A DNA stretch of 64,000 nt from JBCBSZ01 sp039818945 (GTDB taxonomy: Bacteria > Actinomycetota > Acidimicrobiia > Acidimicrobiales > Poriferisodalaceae), in the NCBI GenBank assembly GCA_039818945.1, contig JBCBSZ010000008.1, positions 1 through 64,000 of the forward strand, in the 5' to 3' direction. Positions 1 through 8,287 of this stretch are shown here, piece by piece (positions within the stretch are counted from its first letter, which is position 1; each line of letters starts with the position of its first letter). Made by a program: the position numbers and the translations under genes. The notes under the pieces were generated by a model that was not told where the DNA came from, searched no databases, and saw nothing but the letters and a program-made list of their open reading frames with translations.

Positions 1-735
1 CTCGCCGACGAGCTCGTAGACCGGGATCACCACGGGTTCATCAGCGGCGCGGATGGCGTCGACGGTCGCGGCGATCTGGGCGATCCCATCGGCCTCGATG
101 CACGCCGGTTGCGGTGGCGTGATCCGTTGCGGGAAGCCCTTCGTCGCAGCTCCGCTCCCGGTCCCGCACGGCACACCGAGCAGCGCCAGCGCGCCGGCGG
201 TGCTGCTCGTCCCGCATACGGAGGGCTCGGGCACCTCGAAGGGCACGAAGATCTCGCCGCTGGGGACCGTTCCGCTCCAGGCCTGGTAGGCGGGGCTCGC
301 CGCGCACAGCCCGACCGGGCGCACCCCGTCGGCCGAACTCGCACTGCCGTAGAAGGCGGTCGTCGACGCTTCGACCGTGGACGAGCCGATCCCGATCAAC
401 GGGGCGAACCAGTGGTCGATGCCGACCCGGGCACCAACCTCGACCTGGCCGGTGCCCGCCGCCGTCGTGGCGTGTTGGCAGGAGGCGAGCGTCGCATCGT
501 GGAGGTTCCCCTTCACGTAGGACTTCGCCGTCGCGCTGCAGCCCGTGCCGCCGGTGGCGTACTCCTGCGCCGCGGCGAGCGCCGCTGCGTCCGCGGCCGT
601 CGTCACCGAGCGCCGGTGAGCCCAGACGTTGCCGAGATCGATGGCGATCGCCGCGCACCCCATGAAGACCACGAGACCGAGGGCGACGAACGCGAGCACC
701 GCGCCGGTCTCGTCGGCGGCGTCCGGCACGCTCAT
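1..735 (-). CDS. TadG-like pilus assembly protein (partial, runs off window start)
   Basis: The open frame starts at ATG 735 and continues past base 1, so the C-terminus is missing; 245 codons are visible. The N-terminus has one hydrophobic segment (about residues 12-34) followed by IDLGNVWAHRRSVTTAADAA, the classic TadG/TadE-like signature of an exported, membrane-anchored minor pilin-like protein. The remaining visible part contains several cysteines and looks extracytoplasmic. The ATG overlaps the stop of the upstream TadE-like gene in an ATGA, indicating translational coupling within a Flp/Tad pilus operon. The hydrophobic N-terminus and the AADAAALAAA motif are seen directly; the pilus role is family knowledge. 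Confidence 0.82.
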   Translation of the reverse strand, partial: MSVPDAADETGAVLAFVALGLVVFMGCAAIAIDLGNVWAHRRSVTTAADAAALAAAQEYATGGTGCSATAKSYVKGNLHDATLASCQHATTAAGTGQVEVGARVGIDHWFAPLIGIGSSTVEASTTAFYGSASSADGVRPVGLCAASPAYQAWSGTVPSGEIFVPFEVPEPSVCGTSSTAGALALLGVPCGTGSGAATKGFPQRITPPQPACIEADGIAQIAATVDAIRAADEPVVIPVYELVGE

Positions 736-1109
736 CGCTCGCACCGGAACGCTGCCCGGCTCGACAGGGTCACCTCGGGCTGGAAGCTGGCCGGCATCAA
801 CGGGATGGCGAGCTCGTAGCTGGCGGTCACCTCGACGATCGAGTCGATACCGGGGCAGGTCGCGATGACCGAGCACGTCGATCCACCATCGGGAACGGTG
901 GCGAGCGCCTGGACGACGGCCGCGCATGCGTCGCCACCGGAGACCGAGCCGACCCGGGCGCCCTCTCGTGCTGCGGCGTGTACGCCCTGCTGGACGTTCA
1001 TCGCGACGCTGAAGTGCACGATGCCGAAGACGAGCATGATGAGCAGCGGTACGGCGATCGCGAACTCCGCGAACACCTGCCCTCGTTGTCCATCGTCGGT
1101 CCCACCCAC
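732..1109 (-). CDS. TadE-like pilus assembly protein
   Basis: A 125-residue protein with the TadE family layout: a short polar N-terminus with GQVFAEFAIAVPLLIMLVFG forming the single membrane helix, then MNVQQGVHAAAREGARVGS, the conserved stretch after the helix, and a short cysteine-containing extracytoplasmic domain. TadE proteins are minor pilin-like parts of Flp/Tad pili. The start used is GTG 1109, just after the stop of the upstream pilin; no strong ribosome-binding site precedes it, so translation is probably coupled. Its stop overlaps the start of the TadG-like gene (ATGA). Confidence 0.85.
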   Translation of the reverse strand: MGGTDDGQRGQVFAEFAIAVPLLIMLVFGIVHFSVAMNVQQGVHAAAREGARVGSVSGGDACAAVVQALATVPDGGSTCSVIATCPGIDSIVEVTASYELAIPLMPASFQPEVTLSSRAAFRCER

Positions 1110-1110
1110 A

Positions 1111-1251
1111 CTAGAAGCCTTGGAAGAGCGCTTGGATCGGTGGCGCGAGGACGGTCACGGCGCCAGCGACGACGATCACGACGAGCAACAGCACGAAGGC
1201 GTACTCGCTGAAGGTCTGTCCCAGGTCGTCCGGTTCGTCCGGTCGAGCCAT
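1111..1251 (-). CDS. Flp-type pilin (second copy)
   Basis: A 46-residue protein, typical of Flp pilins: charged N-terminus MARPDEPDDL, then GQTFSEYAFVLLLVVIVVAG, where the Glu five residues into the hydrophobic block is the conserved Glu5 of Flp pilins after prepilin cleavage. The expected prepilin peptidase (TadV) site is the Gly before QTFSEY. Start chosen at ATG 1251 because it places the cleavage site at the usual distance; an upstream extension would be atypical. It lies 19 bases after the other pilin gene and one base before the TadE-like gene. Confidence 0.85.
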   Translation of the reverse strand: MARPDEPDDLGQTFSEYAFVLLLVVIVVAGAVTVLAPPIQALFQGF

Positions 1252-1270
1252 GTCGTGCGCGCCCGGTCGA

Positions 1271-1465
1271 TCAGCCGCCTCCGGGGAGGGCACCTGCGAC
1301 CGCGTTGAACATGCCCTCCAGCGTCGTGTTGAAGGCACCGAAGACGCCGGCGACGATCACGACGATGGCGGCGAGGATCAGGCCGTACTCGGCGAAGGTC
1401 TGTCCGTCCTCGTCGTGACCGACGGTCGTGAGCCGGGCCAGCACCCGGTGTTGCAGCTCGTTCAT
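1271..1465 (-). CDS. Flp-type pilin (first copy)
   Basis: A 64-residue pilin precursor: polar leader, then GQTFAEYGLILAAIVVIVAG with the conserved Glu after the presumed Gly|Gln cleavage site. It carries a longer hydrophilic leader than the downstream copy and ends in a small glycine-rich tail. The start at ATG 1465 is fixed by a good ribosome-binding site (AGGAG, seven bases upstream). As the first gene of the visible minus-strand pilus operon it is probably the major pilin, with the second copy a minor or variant subunit; that ranking is inference. Confidence 0.87.
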   Translation of the reverse strand: MNELQHRVLARLTTVGHDEDGQTFAEYGLILAAIVVIVAGVFGAFNTTLEGMFNAVAGALPGGG

Positions 1466-1550
1466 GTCGCGCTCCTGACGTGTCGTCGGCGGTCGCGACC
1501 CCACCGGATCGGACCGTGATCTGCATCCTCTCCGCGGGCACTTGGTGACG

Positions 1551-1570
1551 CATCGTCAAAGTTGATGATC
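1551..1570. promoter_or_regulatory. Imperfect inverted repeat between pilin operon and sensor kinase
   Basis: The divergent 194-base gap between the pilin operon and the kinase gene contains CATCGTCAA-AG-TTGATGATC, an inverted repeat with mismatches in two of nine positions per arm. It lies about 90 bases upstream of both starts and is more AT-rich than its surroundings, so it could be an operator for either operon. Only the repeat itself is seen; the binding protein is unknown. Confidence 0.3.
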
Positions 1571-1659
1571 TCTGTCCCCGATCTCGGCACGGTGGGTGGT
1601 CGTACGCTTGCGGAACACGGTTCCGCCGAGGAGGATCGTTCCGGGACAGGCGGGAGCAC

Positions 1660-3120
1660 ATGGGACGCACGGCGGGACGCCCCGGCGAGGGCGCTGGCGG
1701 ACAGGCGGTGAGCAGTACGACCGAGGTGCTGGAGCGCGTCGCGAGCCTGCTGCCCCGCCGGGTCGAGCAGCCGGAAGCGAGCTCTCCGGCAGGCCCCGTG
1801 CGCCGGTGGTGGCCGTGGTCGCTGGTGGCGCTCGCCGCAACCCTCCTCGCCGACCTGTGGACGCCCGAGACCCACATCGGTCACCTCGCCGGCTACGTGT
1901 CCTTGGCCGCCACCGGCGCGCTGACCGCCGCGGTGCTCGCCACCGGGGTGATCCACCGCGAGAGCCGCACGGCGGCGGGGGTGAGCCAGGCGGTGGCCCT
2001 GCTGTCGCTCGCCTTCGCGTCCTCGCTGACCGCCTCGCTGCTGCAGTCCGACGAGATCGCTGCCGTCGATGCCCGCCGGGCGGCCATCGTGCTCGCCAGC
2101 GTCGCGGCCGCCTACGACCTCGGGCCGACGCCGCGATCGAGGTCGGTGCTCATCGCGGCCGCGCTCGCGATCGGTGCCGCCGCGCTCGTGATGACCGACG
2201 GGGTCGCCGTGCCCCACGTCGTCGTGCCCCTCGTCGCCGGCATCGCCATCGCGGCGCGCTGGCACGAGCGGACCCGCGGCGCCATCGTCCTCGCCGTCGC
2301 CATCGGCGGAGGCGAGCTCGTGATCGCGGCGGCGAGCGATCCGATCGAGTGGGCACTCGCTCGCCAGGGTGCGCTCGCCCTGTTCGCCGGTCTCTGGGTG
2401 CTGCTCGCCCTCGTCGACTCGTACCGGCGCATGGTCCTGGCCCGGGAGGCCGACCTCCGACGCTTCGACTCGTTGCGCCGCGAGCGGGAGCGGCGCGAGC
2501 GGCTCCGGCTCCTCGACAGCGAGGAACGCCAGCACGACGCACGAGCCGCTGTCCTCGCGGTGCGGTCGGCCGCCCAGTTGCTCGGCAGGGCCACGCCGGA
2601 GTCGCCGGAGCTGCGGGCCGCGCTCGCCGAGGCGGTCGACGCCGAGGTGCAACGCCTCCAGCGGCTCTACGACGGCGAGCGCTCCGATCTCGGTCCCGTC
2701 GACGTCGCCGAGGTGGCGGCGCAGGTGATCGCACTGCAGCAGGCGCTCGGGCTCGACGCGGTGGGCCGCATCCCCGAGGGCCTCACCGTCGTCGCCGACC
2801 ACGGCGACCTCGCCGACATCCTGCGGTCGTTGCTCGACAACGCCCGCCGCCACGGCGGGGGCCTGACGATCGTCGGCGCTCGCCAGCGTCACAGCGAGGT
2901 GCACGTCGAGGTGGTCGACCAGGGCCCCGGTGTGCCGATCGACGAGCTCGACGCCGTCTTCGAGCGCGGTCGTCGTGGCAGCTCGGCGGAGGGTCCCGGG
3001 TCCGGTTTCGGTCTCTACCGTGCCCGCAGCCTCGCCCGCTCGATGGGCGGTGAGCTGTGGGCCGAGCCGCGGGCGGTGGGCGCCCGGTTCGTGCTGCGGT
3101 TGCCCACAGCGGAGACATGA
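1660..3120 (+). CDS. Membrane sensor histidine kinase
   Basis: A 486-residue protein. Residues 50-255 hold about six hydrophobic segments with no obvious periplasmic sensor domain, suggesting membrane-embedded sensing. A charged coiled-coil region leads to a DHp-like helix with the likely phospho-acceptor His292 (ERQHDAR). The ATPase domain follows: N box LLDNARRHGG (Asn394), G1 box DQGPGV (420-425) and G2 box GSGFGLYRAR (447-456). Start ATG 1660 has GGGAG five bases upstream. The stop overlaps the next start (ATGA), so kinase and regulator are co-translated as one two-component system. It is divergent from the pilin operon; a regulatory link to the pilus is possible but unproven. Confidence 0.88.
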   Translation: MGRTAGRPGEGAGGQAVSSTTEVLERVASLLPRRVEQPEASSPAGPVRRWWPWSLVALAATLLADLWTPETHIGHLAGYVSLAATGALTAAVLATGVIHRESRTAAGVSQAVALLSLAFASSLTASLLQSDEIAAVDARRAAIVLASVAAAYDLGPTPRSRSVLIAAALAIGAAALVMTDGVAVPHVVVPLVAGIAIAARWHERTRGAIVLAVAIGGGELVIAAASDPIEWALARQGALALFAGLWVLLALVDSYRRMVLAREADLRRFDSLRRERERRERLRLLDSEERQHDARAAVLAVRSAAQLLGRATPESPELRAALAEAVDAEVQRLQRLYDGERSDLGPVDVAEVAAQVIALQQALGLDAVGRIPEGLTVVADHGDLADILRSLLDNARRHGGGLTIVGARQRHSEVHVEVVDQGPGVPIDELDAVFERGRRGSSAEGPGSGFGLYRARSLARSMGGELWAEPRAVGARFVLRLPTAET

Positions 3121-3776
3121 CCGAGGGTCATCTGCTCCTCGTCGATGACCATCCCCTGATCGCGCTCGCACTCGGAGAACGCCTGGCCTCCGACGGGCCA
3201 TCGGTCGACGCCGTGAGCTCGGTCGCCGAGGCGCGGGTCGCGATCGACCTGCGCCGACCCGACCTCTGCATCGTCGACCTCGACCTCGGGGCCGATGAGG
3301 ACGGTCTCGTCCTGCTGGAGGAGCTCGTCTCCTCCGGGCTGCGCGCCGTGATGTTGACCGGCTCCCGCGCCACGCGCGCGTTGGGGCAGGCGCTGCGACT
3401 CGGTGCGGTCGACGTCCTCGACAAGACGACCAGCCCCGACGACATCGCCCTCGCGGTCGGTGAGATCCTCGAGACCGGTCGGCCGGCCGGGGGAGCGGCC
3501 CGGCGCGCCGCGCTGCTCGAGGCCGCAGACCGGGAGTCCCGCGACGACGAGGCACGGGGAGCATCGCTGCGGCGGCTCACCGACCGGGAGCTGGAGGTCC
3601 TGGCCGGTCTGGTGGACGGTCGCTCCGTCGACGAGATCGCCGCCGAGCAGACCGTCGCGGTCTCGACGGTGCGGACCCACGTGCGCCGCATCCTCGAGAA
3701 GCTCGGCGTGCGATCCCAGCTGGCCGCGGTGGCCGAGGCCCACCGCTCCGGCTGGCCACCCGACCGGCTGGGCTGA
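3117..3776 (+). CDS. NarL/LuxR-type response regulator
   Basis: A 219-residue regulator with an N-terminal receiver domain (acidic pair LLLVDDHP, phospho-acceptor Asp54 in CIVDLDLG, Thr/Ser in VMLTGS, Lys in LDKTTS) and a C-terminal LuxR-type helix-turn-helix of about 60 residues (LTDRELEVLAGLVDGRSVDE, then STVRTHVRRILEKLGV). Phosphorylated by the adjacent kinase it should bind DNA as a dimer. The start overlaps the kinase stop by 4 bases; an earlier in-frame start inside the kinase gene was rejected because it would add a non-conserved N-terminus. Confidence 0.9.
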   Translation: MTEGHLLLVDDHPLIALALGERLASDGPSVDAVSSVAEARVAIDLRRPDLCIVDLDLGADEDGLVLLEELVSSGLRAVMLTGSRATRALGQALRLGAVDVLDKTTSPDDIALAVGEILETGRPAGGAARRAALLEAADRESRDDEARGASLRRLTDRELEVLAGLVDGRSVDEIAAEQTVAVSTVRTHVRRILEKLGVRSQLAAVAEAHRSGWPPDRLG

Positions 3777-3782
3777 TGCCCG

Positions 3783-3800
3783 GCCGGGCTCATGCCCGGC
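3783..3800. terminator. Bidirectional hairpin between convergent genes
   Basis: A perfect 7-bp stem GCCGGGC - TCAT - GCCCGGC lies between the stop of the response regulator and the stop of the E2 gene on the other strand. There is no T-run, which is usual for GC-rich actinobacterial terminators. Confidence 0.6.
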
Positions 3801-3819
3801 TGGGGGCCCGCCGCCCGCC

Positions 3820-5271
3820 TCAGGTGGCGAGGAGGCGCATCGGGTTCTCGAGCAGGGACTTCAGCGTCTGGAGGAACTCGGCTCCGGGAGCGCCGTCGAC
3901 GGCGCGGTGATCGATCGTCAGCGACAGGGTCATGCGCTGGACGCGACTCGGCACGTCGCCGTCCCAGGCCGTGTCGTCGCGGATGCGTCCGACACCGAGG
4001 ATGGCCACGTTGGGCGGGTTGACCACCGGCGTGAACGCATCGATCCCGAACATGCCGAGCGCCGAGACCGAGAACGTCCCGCCCTCCAGCTCGGGCAGCG
4101 TGAGCTTGCCGTCGCGAGCGGCGGCGGCGAGGCGCGACGACTCGGCGGCGAGCGCGTCGAGTGGCAGCGCGTCGGCGCCGGCGATCACCGGCACCATCAG
4201 CCCGTCGGGCACCGACACCGCCATGCCGACGTTGATCTCGTCGAGCAGCTCGATCTCGGTGTCGTGCACCATGGCGTTGACGTTCGGGTGGGCCCGCAGG
4301 GCCAGCGCTGCCGCCTTGACGATGAGGTCGGTGTAGCCGGGCACGGGCAGGCCGGCCGAGCCCCAGTCGTCCTTGAGCCGGCTCCGCAGCTCGACGGCGC
4401 GATCCATGTCGACGTCCATGGTGAGGGTGAGCTGCGCCATCTCCTGCAGCGAGCCGTGCATCCGCTCGGCGATCACCTTGCGCATGCCGGTCAGGGCGAT
4501 GCGGTCGCCGGGCTGGTGACGAGGGCCGCTTGGGGCTGCCGCAGCCGCTGGAGCTTCGGTCGCCGGTGGAGCTGCGGTGCCCGCGGCGCGCTGGACGTCG
4601 GCGCGCGTGACCCGACCTCCGACGCCGGTGCCGGCCAGCGCGGCGAGGTCGACGCCGAGCTCCTCGGCGAGGCGGCGCACGAGCGGTGACGCCGGCGCGG
4701 TCGAGACGGTCGGCGCCGTGGCTGCGGCCGCCGCTGGTGCAGGTGCGGGCGCCGGCGCAGGTGCGGCCGTGCCGGCTGCTGCGGCCGCCTCGACGTCCTC
4801 GCTGACGATGCGGCCGCCGGGGCCGGTGCCCGCCACCTGGGCGAGGTCGACGCCGAGCTCCCTCGCGACCCGGCGGGCGTTCGGTGACGACAGGATGCGG
4901 CCGTTGACGGTCGCCGCGGCGACGGGCGCTGGCGGGGGCGCCGCCTCGGTCGCCCTCGCCGGTGTGGGAGCGGGTTCGTCGGCGGCGGGCGCAGGGGCGG
5001 CCGAGCCGGCGCCGTCGGGGAGGTCCTCGCCGTCGGCGAGCACGTAGCCGACGACCACCCCGCAGTCGAAGGTGTCGCCCTCCTCGGCGGTGGGCTGGAA
5101 GCGACCGGCGGCCGGCGACTCGACGGTCGTCTCGACCTTGTCGGTCTCCATGCTGAAGAGCACCTCGCCCTCGGCCACGACGCTCCCGGGCTCCACCTCC
5201 CAGCTGGTGATGGTGCCTTCCTGCATCGTCAGTCCCAGCTTCGGGATCTGGACCTCGGTCGCCACGCTCAT
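3820..5271 (-). CDS. 2-oxoacid dehydrogenase E2 (dihydrolipoamide acyltransferase)
   Basis: A 483-residue E2 subunit: one lipoyl domain (about 1-80, lipoyl Lys45 in METDKVE), Ala/Pro-rich linkers, then two peripheral-subunit-binding domains in tandem (about 126-162 and 193-229; each with ELGVDLA..AGTG.GGR), and a C-terminal acyltransferase domain (254-483) with the active-site motif DHRAVDG (His455, Asp459). Most E2 proteins have a single subunit-binding domain. It is the last gene of a minus-strand operon with E1alpha, E1beta and an AcoX-like protein, which points to an acetoin-type or branched-chain-type complex. Its start overlaps the acoX-like stop (ATGA). No E3 gene is nearby, so E3 must come from elsewhere. 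Confidence 0.9.
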   Translation of the reverse strand: MSVATEVQIPKLGLTMQEGTITSWEVEPGSVVAEGEVLFSMETDKVETTVESPAAGRFQPTAEEGDTFDCGVVVGYVLADGEDLPDGAGSAAPAPAADEPAPTPARATEAAPPPAPVAAATVNGRILSSPNARRVARELGVDLAQVAGTGPGGRIVSEDVEAAAAAGTAAPAPAPAPAPAAAAATAPTVSTAPASPLVRRLAEELGVDLAALAGTGVGGRVTRADVQRAAGTAAPPATEAPAAAAAPSGPRHQPGDRIALTGMRKVIAERMHGSLQEMAQLTLTMDVDMDRAVELRSRLKDDWGSAGLPVPGYTDLIVKAAALALRAHPNVNAMVHDTEIELLDEINVGMAVSVPDGLMVPVIAGADALPLDALAAESSRLAAAARDGKLTLPELEGGTFSVSALGMFGIDAFTPVVNPPNVAILGVGRIRDDTAWDGDVPSRVQRMTLSLTIDHRAVDGAPGAEFLQTLKSLLENPMRLLAT

Positions 5272-6260
5272 CTCCCTCTCGTGAACACGCCGCGGGCCAC
5301 GGCGGCTCGAAGTGTCGATTCGACGTCGATGACGTGCGGCCCGCTGCGGCGGATGGTCGCCGTCACGCGCTGGTCGTCACCGAGGACCCGGTCGCGCTCG
5401 CCGTCGAGGGCGAGGACGCCGGGTCCGATCAGCTCGACGACGTCGCCGTCGGCCAGGCGCCGGACGTCGCTGATGCCGACGTCGGCGAAGAGCCCCGGTG
5501 CGATCGGGGCCCGCACCTGGCGGTTGGAGTCGGCGTCGAAGCCGAGCGCCAGGCCGCCGGCATCGCCGCGTCCGACCGGGTGGAGGAGGCCGCCGATGGC
5601 CGACAGTCCGACCGACGCGGCCTCGGCGATGGCGAGGACCGCGGCCCGGAGCCGGTGCGGCTCCCATACGGCGCGGCTGCCGGTGAATCGCCCCTGGACG
5701 AGCGCGGCGTCCACGAGAGCCAGGTCGGGCTCGTCCCACGACCCGTCGGACAGCTCGACGACCTTCGCCCGGCGGGCCGCCTCGCCGATCGCCACCGATC
5801 CACCGGCGACCAGCGCGGCCGCCGTGCCGGCGACCGTGGCCTCGAGCCACCGGGGGAACACGTTGTTCGTGCCCGTCGAGACCGGCAGCAGCGGTGCGTC
5901 GCGCCAGCCGAGCACGGCGTCACGGCACGTCCCGTCGCCGCCGAGCACCAGGAGGGCGCCGGCCTCGGCCTCGCGAGCCCGGGCCGCCGCCCGACGGGTG
6001 TCGCCCGCCTCACCGTGCACGACGGCGTCGAGCGACTCGACCCGCGCGTCGAGGTCGAGCCCGTCGACGGCCCGCTCGCACAGCGACGACCGGTCGGGGG
6101 CGAGGAGGATCCGGTCGGCGCCGGCGTCGACGGCCGCGACGACGGCGCGGCGGACGATCGAGATCTTCGCGGCGTCGCTGGTGACCGTCGCGTGGGCCAC
6201 GAGCCGACGGACGTCGGAGCCCGCGGCGGGGTTGGCGATGATGGCGACGGTGCCGGGCAT
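5268..6260 (-). CDS. AcoX-like ATP-NAD kinase family protein
   Basis: A 330-residue protein starting MPGTVAIIANPAAGSD. It has the NAD-kinase/diacylglycerol-kinase fold signature VLGGDGT (GGDG at 107-110) and a second conserved loop VSTGTNNVFP (127-136). AcoX proteins of this superfamily sit in acetoin dehydrogenase clusters of many bacteria; their reaction is still uncertain. Here it lies between E1beta and E2, a different order from the common acoX-acoA-acoB-acoC. It is 17 bases after E1beta and overlaps E2 by 4 bases. A generic NAD kinase is less likely given the context. Confidence 0.8.
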   Translation of the reverse strand: MPGTVAIIANPAAGSDVRRLVAHATVTSDAAKISIVRRAVVAAVDAGADRILLAPDRSSLCERAVDGLDLDARVESLDAVVHGEAGDTRRAAARAREAEAGALLVLGGDGTCRDAVLGWRDAPLLPVSTGTNNVFPRWLEATVAGTAAALVAGGSVAIGEAARRAKVVELSDGSWDEPDLALVDAALVQGRFTGSRAVWEPHRLRAAVLAIAEAASVGLSAIGGLLHPVGRGDAGGLALGFDADSNRQVRAPIAPGLFADVGISDVRRLADGDVVELIGPGVLALDGERDRVLGDDQRVTATIRRSGPHVIDVESTLRAAVARGVFTRGR

Positions 6261-6277
6261 CGGTGTCGCGGGCCGCC

Positions 6278-7285
6278 CTACGCGCCCGGACGGTCGACCG
6301 CGGCGCGGACGCCCTCGGCGATCGTCTTGCGGCTGGGCACGTAGTGCTGCTCGAGCGCAGGGCTGAACGGCACCGGCGAGAACGGCGCGCCGACCCGCAC
6401 GACCGGTGCGTCGAGGTGGTCGAAGGCCTCCTCCTGGATCTGGGCGGCCATCTCCGCGCCGATGCCGCCGAAGCGGACGGCCTCGTGGGCGACGACGACC
6501 CGGTTGGTCTTGCGGGCGCTCTCGACGATCGTCGCCGTGTCGAGCGGCTGCAGCGTGCGGGGATCGATGACCTCGCACTCGATGCCGTCGTCGGCGAGCT
6601 TCTTCGCCGCCTCGACGGCCTCGACCACCATCCGACCGGTGGCGACGATCGTGCAGTCGGTGCCCTCGCGGACCACGTTGGCGACGCCGAGGGGGATCTC
6701 GTAGGGCTCGTCGGGCACGGGCCCGGTGACGCCGAGCATGAGCTTGTTGCCGACGACGTAGGTGGGGTTGTCGTCGCGGATCGCCGAGATGAGGAGGCCC
6801 TTCACGTCGTACGGGCTCGACGGCTGCACGACCTTCATGCCCGGGATGTGGCAGATCCACGCCTCCAGGCTCTGGGAGTGCTGGGCCGCGGCACCGAGGC
6901 CGGCACCGCCGAACGTGGTGATGGTGAGCGGCAGCACCGCCTTGCCGCCGAACATGTACTTGAGCTTGGCCGCCTGGTTGACGATCTGGTCCATCGCCAC
7001 GGCCGTGAAGTCCATGAACATGAGGTCGACGACCGGTCGCAGGCCGCTGACGGCCGCGCCGACGCCGAGGCCGACGATCGCCTGCTCGGAGATGGGGGTG
7101 TCGACCACCCGCGCCTCGCCGAACTCGTCCTGCAGCCCGCGGAAGCTGCCGAACACCCCGCCGTAGCCGCCGACGTCCTCGCCGGCGACGAAGACGTTGG
7201 GGTCGTCGCGCATGCACTCGGCGATCGCCTCGCTCCAGGCCTGGACGTAGGTGAGCTCCCGCGTCGCGGTCTCGGTGGCGGTCAT
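6278..7285 (-). CDS. 2-oxoacid dehydrogenase E1 component, beta subunit
   Basis: A 335-residue transketolase-like beta subunit: an N-terminal pyrimidine-binding domain (VFVAGEDVGGYGGVFG, TPISEQAIVGLGVGAA, with Glu of the ISE motif as the likely cofactor-activating residue) and a C-terminal transketolase domain (TIVATGRMVVEAVEAAK, VIDPRTLQPLD). It forms an alpha2beta2 thiamine diphosphate enzyme with the preceding gene and transfers the acyl group to the lipoyl arm of E2. Start ATG 7285 overlaps the E1alpha stop by 4 bases. Confidence 0.92.
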   Translation of the reverse strand: MTATETATRELTYVQAWSEAIAECMRDDPNVFVAGEDVGGYGGVFGSFRGLQDEFGEARVVDTPISEQAIVGLGVGAAVSGLRPVVDLMFMDFTAVAMDQIVNQAAKLKYMFGGKAVLPLTITTFGGAGLGAAAQHSQSLEAWICHIPGMKVVQPSSPYDVKGLLISAIRDDNPTYVVGNKLMLGVTGPVPDEPYEIPLGVANVVREGTDCTIVATGRMVVEAVEAAKKLADDGIECEVIDPRTLQPLDTATIVESARKTNRVVVAHEAVRFGGIGAEMAAQIQEEAFDHLDAPVVRVGAPFSPVPFSPALEQHYVPSRKTIAEGVRAAVDRPGA

Positions 7286-8265
7286 CCGGCGGTCCTCACG
7301 GTGTACACGTCCTCCAGGATCTGATCGGGATCGGGGTAGGGACTCTCCTCGGCGAAGGCGATGGCCTCGTCGATCTCGGCCTGCACGCGCTGGTGCACGG
7401 CGGCGAGCTCGTCCGCCGTGGCGACGCCGGCTTCGATCATGCGGGCCTCGATGCGGTCGATCGGGTCGCGGGTCTTCGCCTCCTCGACCTCGGCGTCGTC
7501 GCGGTAGGTCACGCCGAGCCCCTTCACACCGTGGTGGTCGTAGTAGCGGTAGGTCTTGGCCTCGATGAAGGTCGGGCCGTCGCCCCGCCGCGCACGGGCC
7601 ACCGCCTCGGCGGCGACCTCCCAGACCGCGACGGCGTCCATGCCGTCGATGATCACGCCCGGCATGCCGTAGCCCTCGGCGCGGCTGGCGACGTCGGTCA
7701 CCGCCATCGTCTTGTGGCGCGGGGTGAACTCGCCGTACTCGTTGTTCTCGCAGATGAAGACGACGGGCAGCTTCAGCGCGGCGGCCATGTTGGCGGCCTC
7801 GTGGAAGGCACCGATGTTGGTGGCGCCGTCGCCGAAGAACGGCACCGACACCTGGCCGTTGCCGAGGTACTTGTTGGCGAAGCCGGCCCCGACGGCGATC
7901 GGGGAGCCCGCACCGACGATGCCGTTGGCGCCGAGCATGCCGAGGTCGAGGTCGCAGATGTGCATCGACCCGCCCTTGCCCTTGTTGTACCCGGTGGCCT
8001 TGCCGTAGAGCTCGGCGAACATCCGCTTGAAGTCGCCGCCCTTGGCCACGAGGTGGCCGTGGCCCCGGTGCGTCGACGTGATCTGGTCGTCGTCGGTCAG
8101 GTTGGCGCACACGCCCGCGGCGACGGCCTCCTCCCCGACGTAGAGGTGGAGGAAGCCGGGGAGCTTCGCCGCCTCGGACAGTCGTCCGGTGTTCTCCTCG
8201 AAGAGGCGGATGCGGACCATCCGGTGGTGGAGGTCCCACAGCACCTCTGGTGTCGGGTCGCTCAC
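7282..8265 (-). CDS. 2-oxoacid dehydrogenase E1 component, alpha subunit
   Basis: A 327-residue thiamine diphosphate-dependent subunit. The cofactor-binding motif is clear: GDGATN beginning at Gly145 and ending in ENNEY about 30 residues later. The active-site region STHRGHGHLVAKG (about 64-76) and the phosphorylation-loop-like YRYYDHHGVKG are also present. Overall length and sequence style match acetoin dehydrogenase or pyruvate/branched-chain E1alpha. It lies 22 bases after the ThuA-like gene and overlaps E1beta. Substrate cannot be fixed from sequence; the AcoX neighbour favours acetoin. Confidence 0.92.
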   Translation of the reverse strand: MSDPTPEVLWDLHHRMVRIRLFEENTGRLSEAAKLPGFLHLYVGEEAVAAGVCANLTDDDQITSTHRGHGHLVAKGGDFKRMFAELYGKATGYNKGKGGSMHICDLDLGMLGANGIVGAGSPIAVGAGFANKYLGNGQVSVPFFGDGATNIGAFHEAANMAAALKLPVVFICENNEYGEFTPRHKTMAVTDVASRAEGYGMPGVIIDGMDAVAVWEVAAEAVARARRGDGPTFIEAKTYRYYDHHGVKGLGVTYRDDAEVEEAKTRDPIDRIEARMIEAGVATADELAAVHQRVQAEIDEAIAFAEESPYPDPDQILEDVYTVRTAG

Positions 8266-8287
8266 GGCCGTCCTTTCGGTGTCGTCG

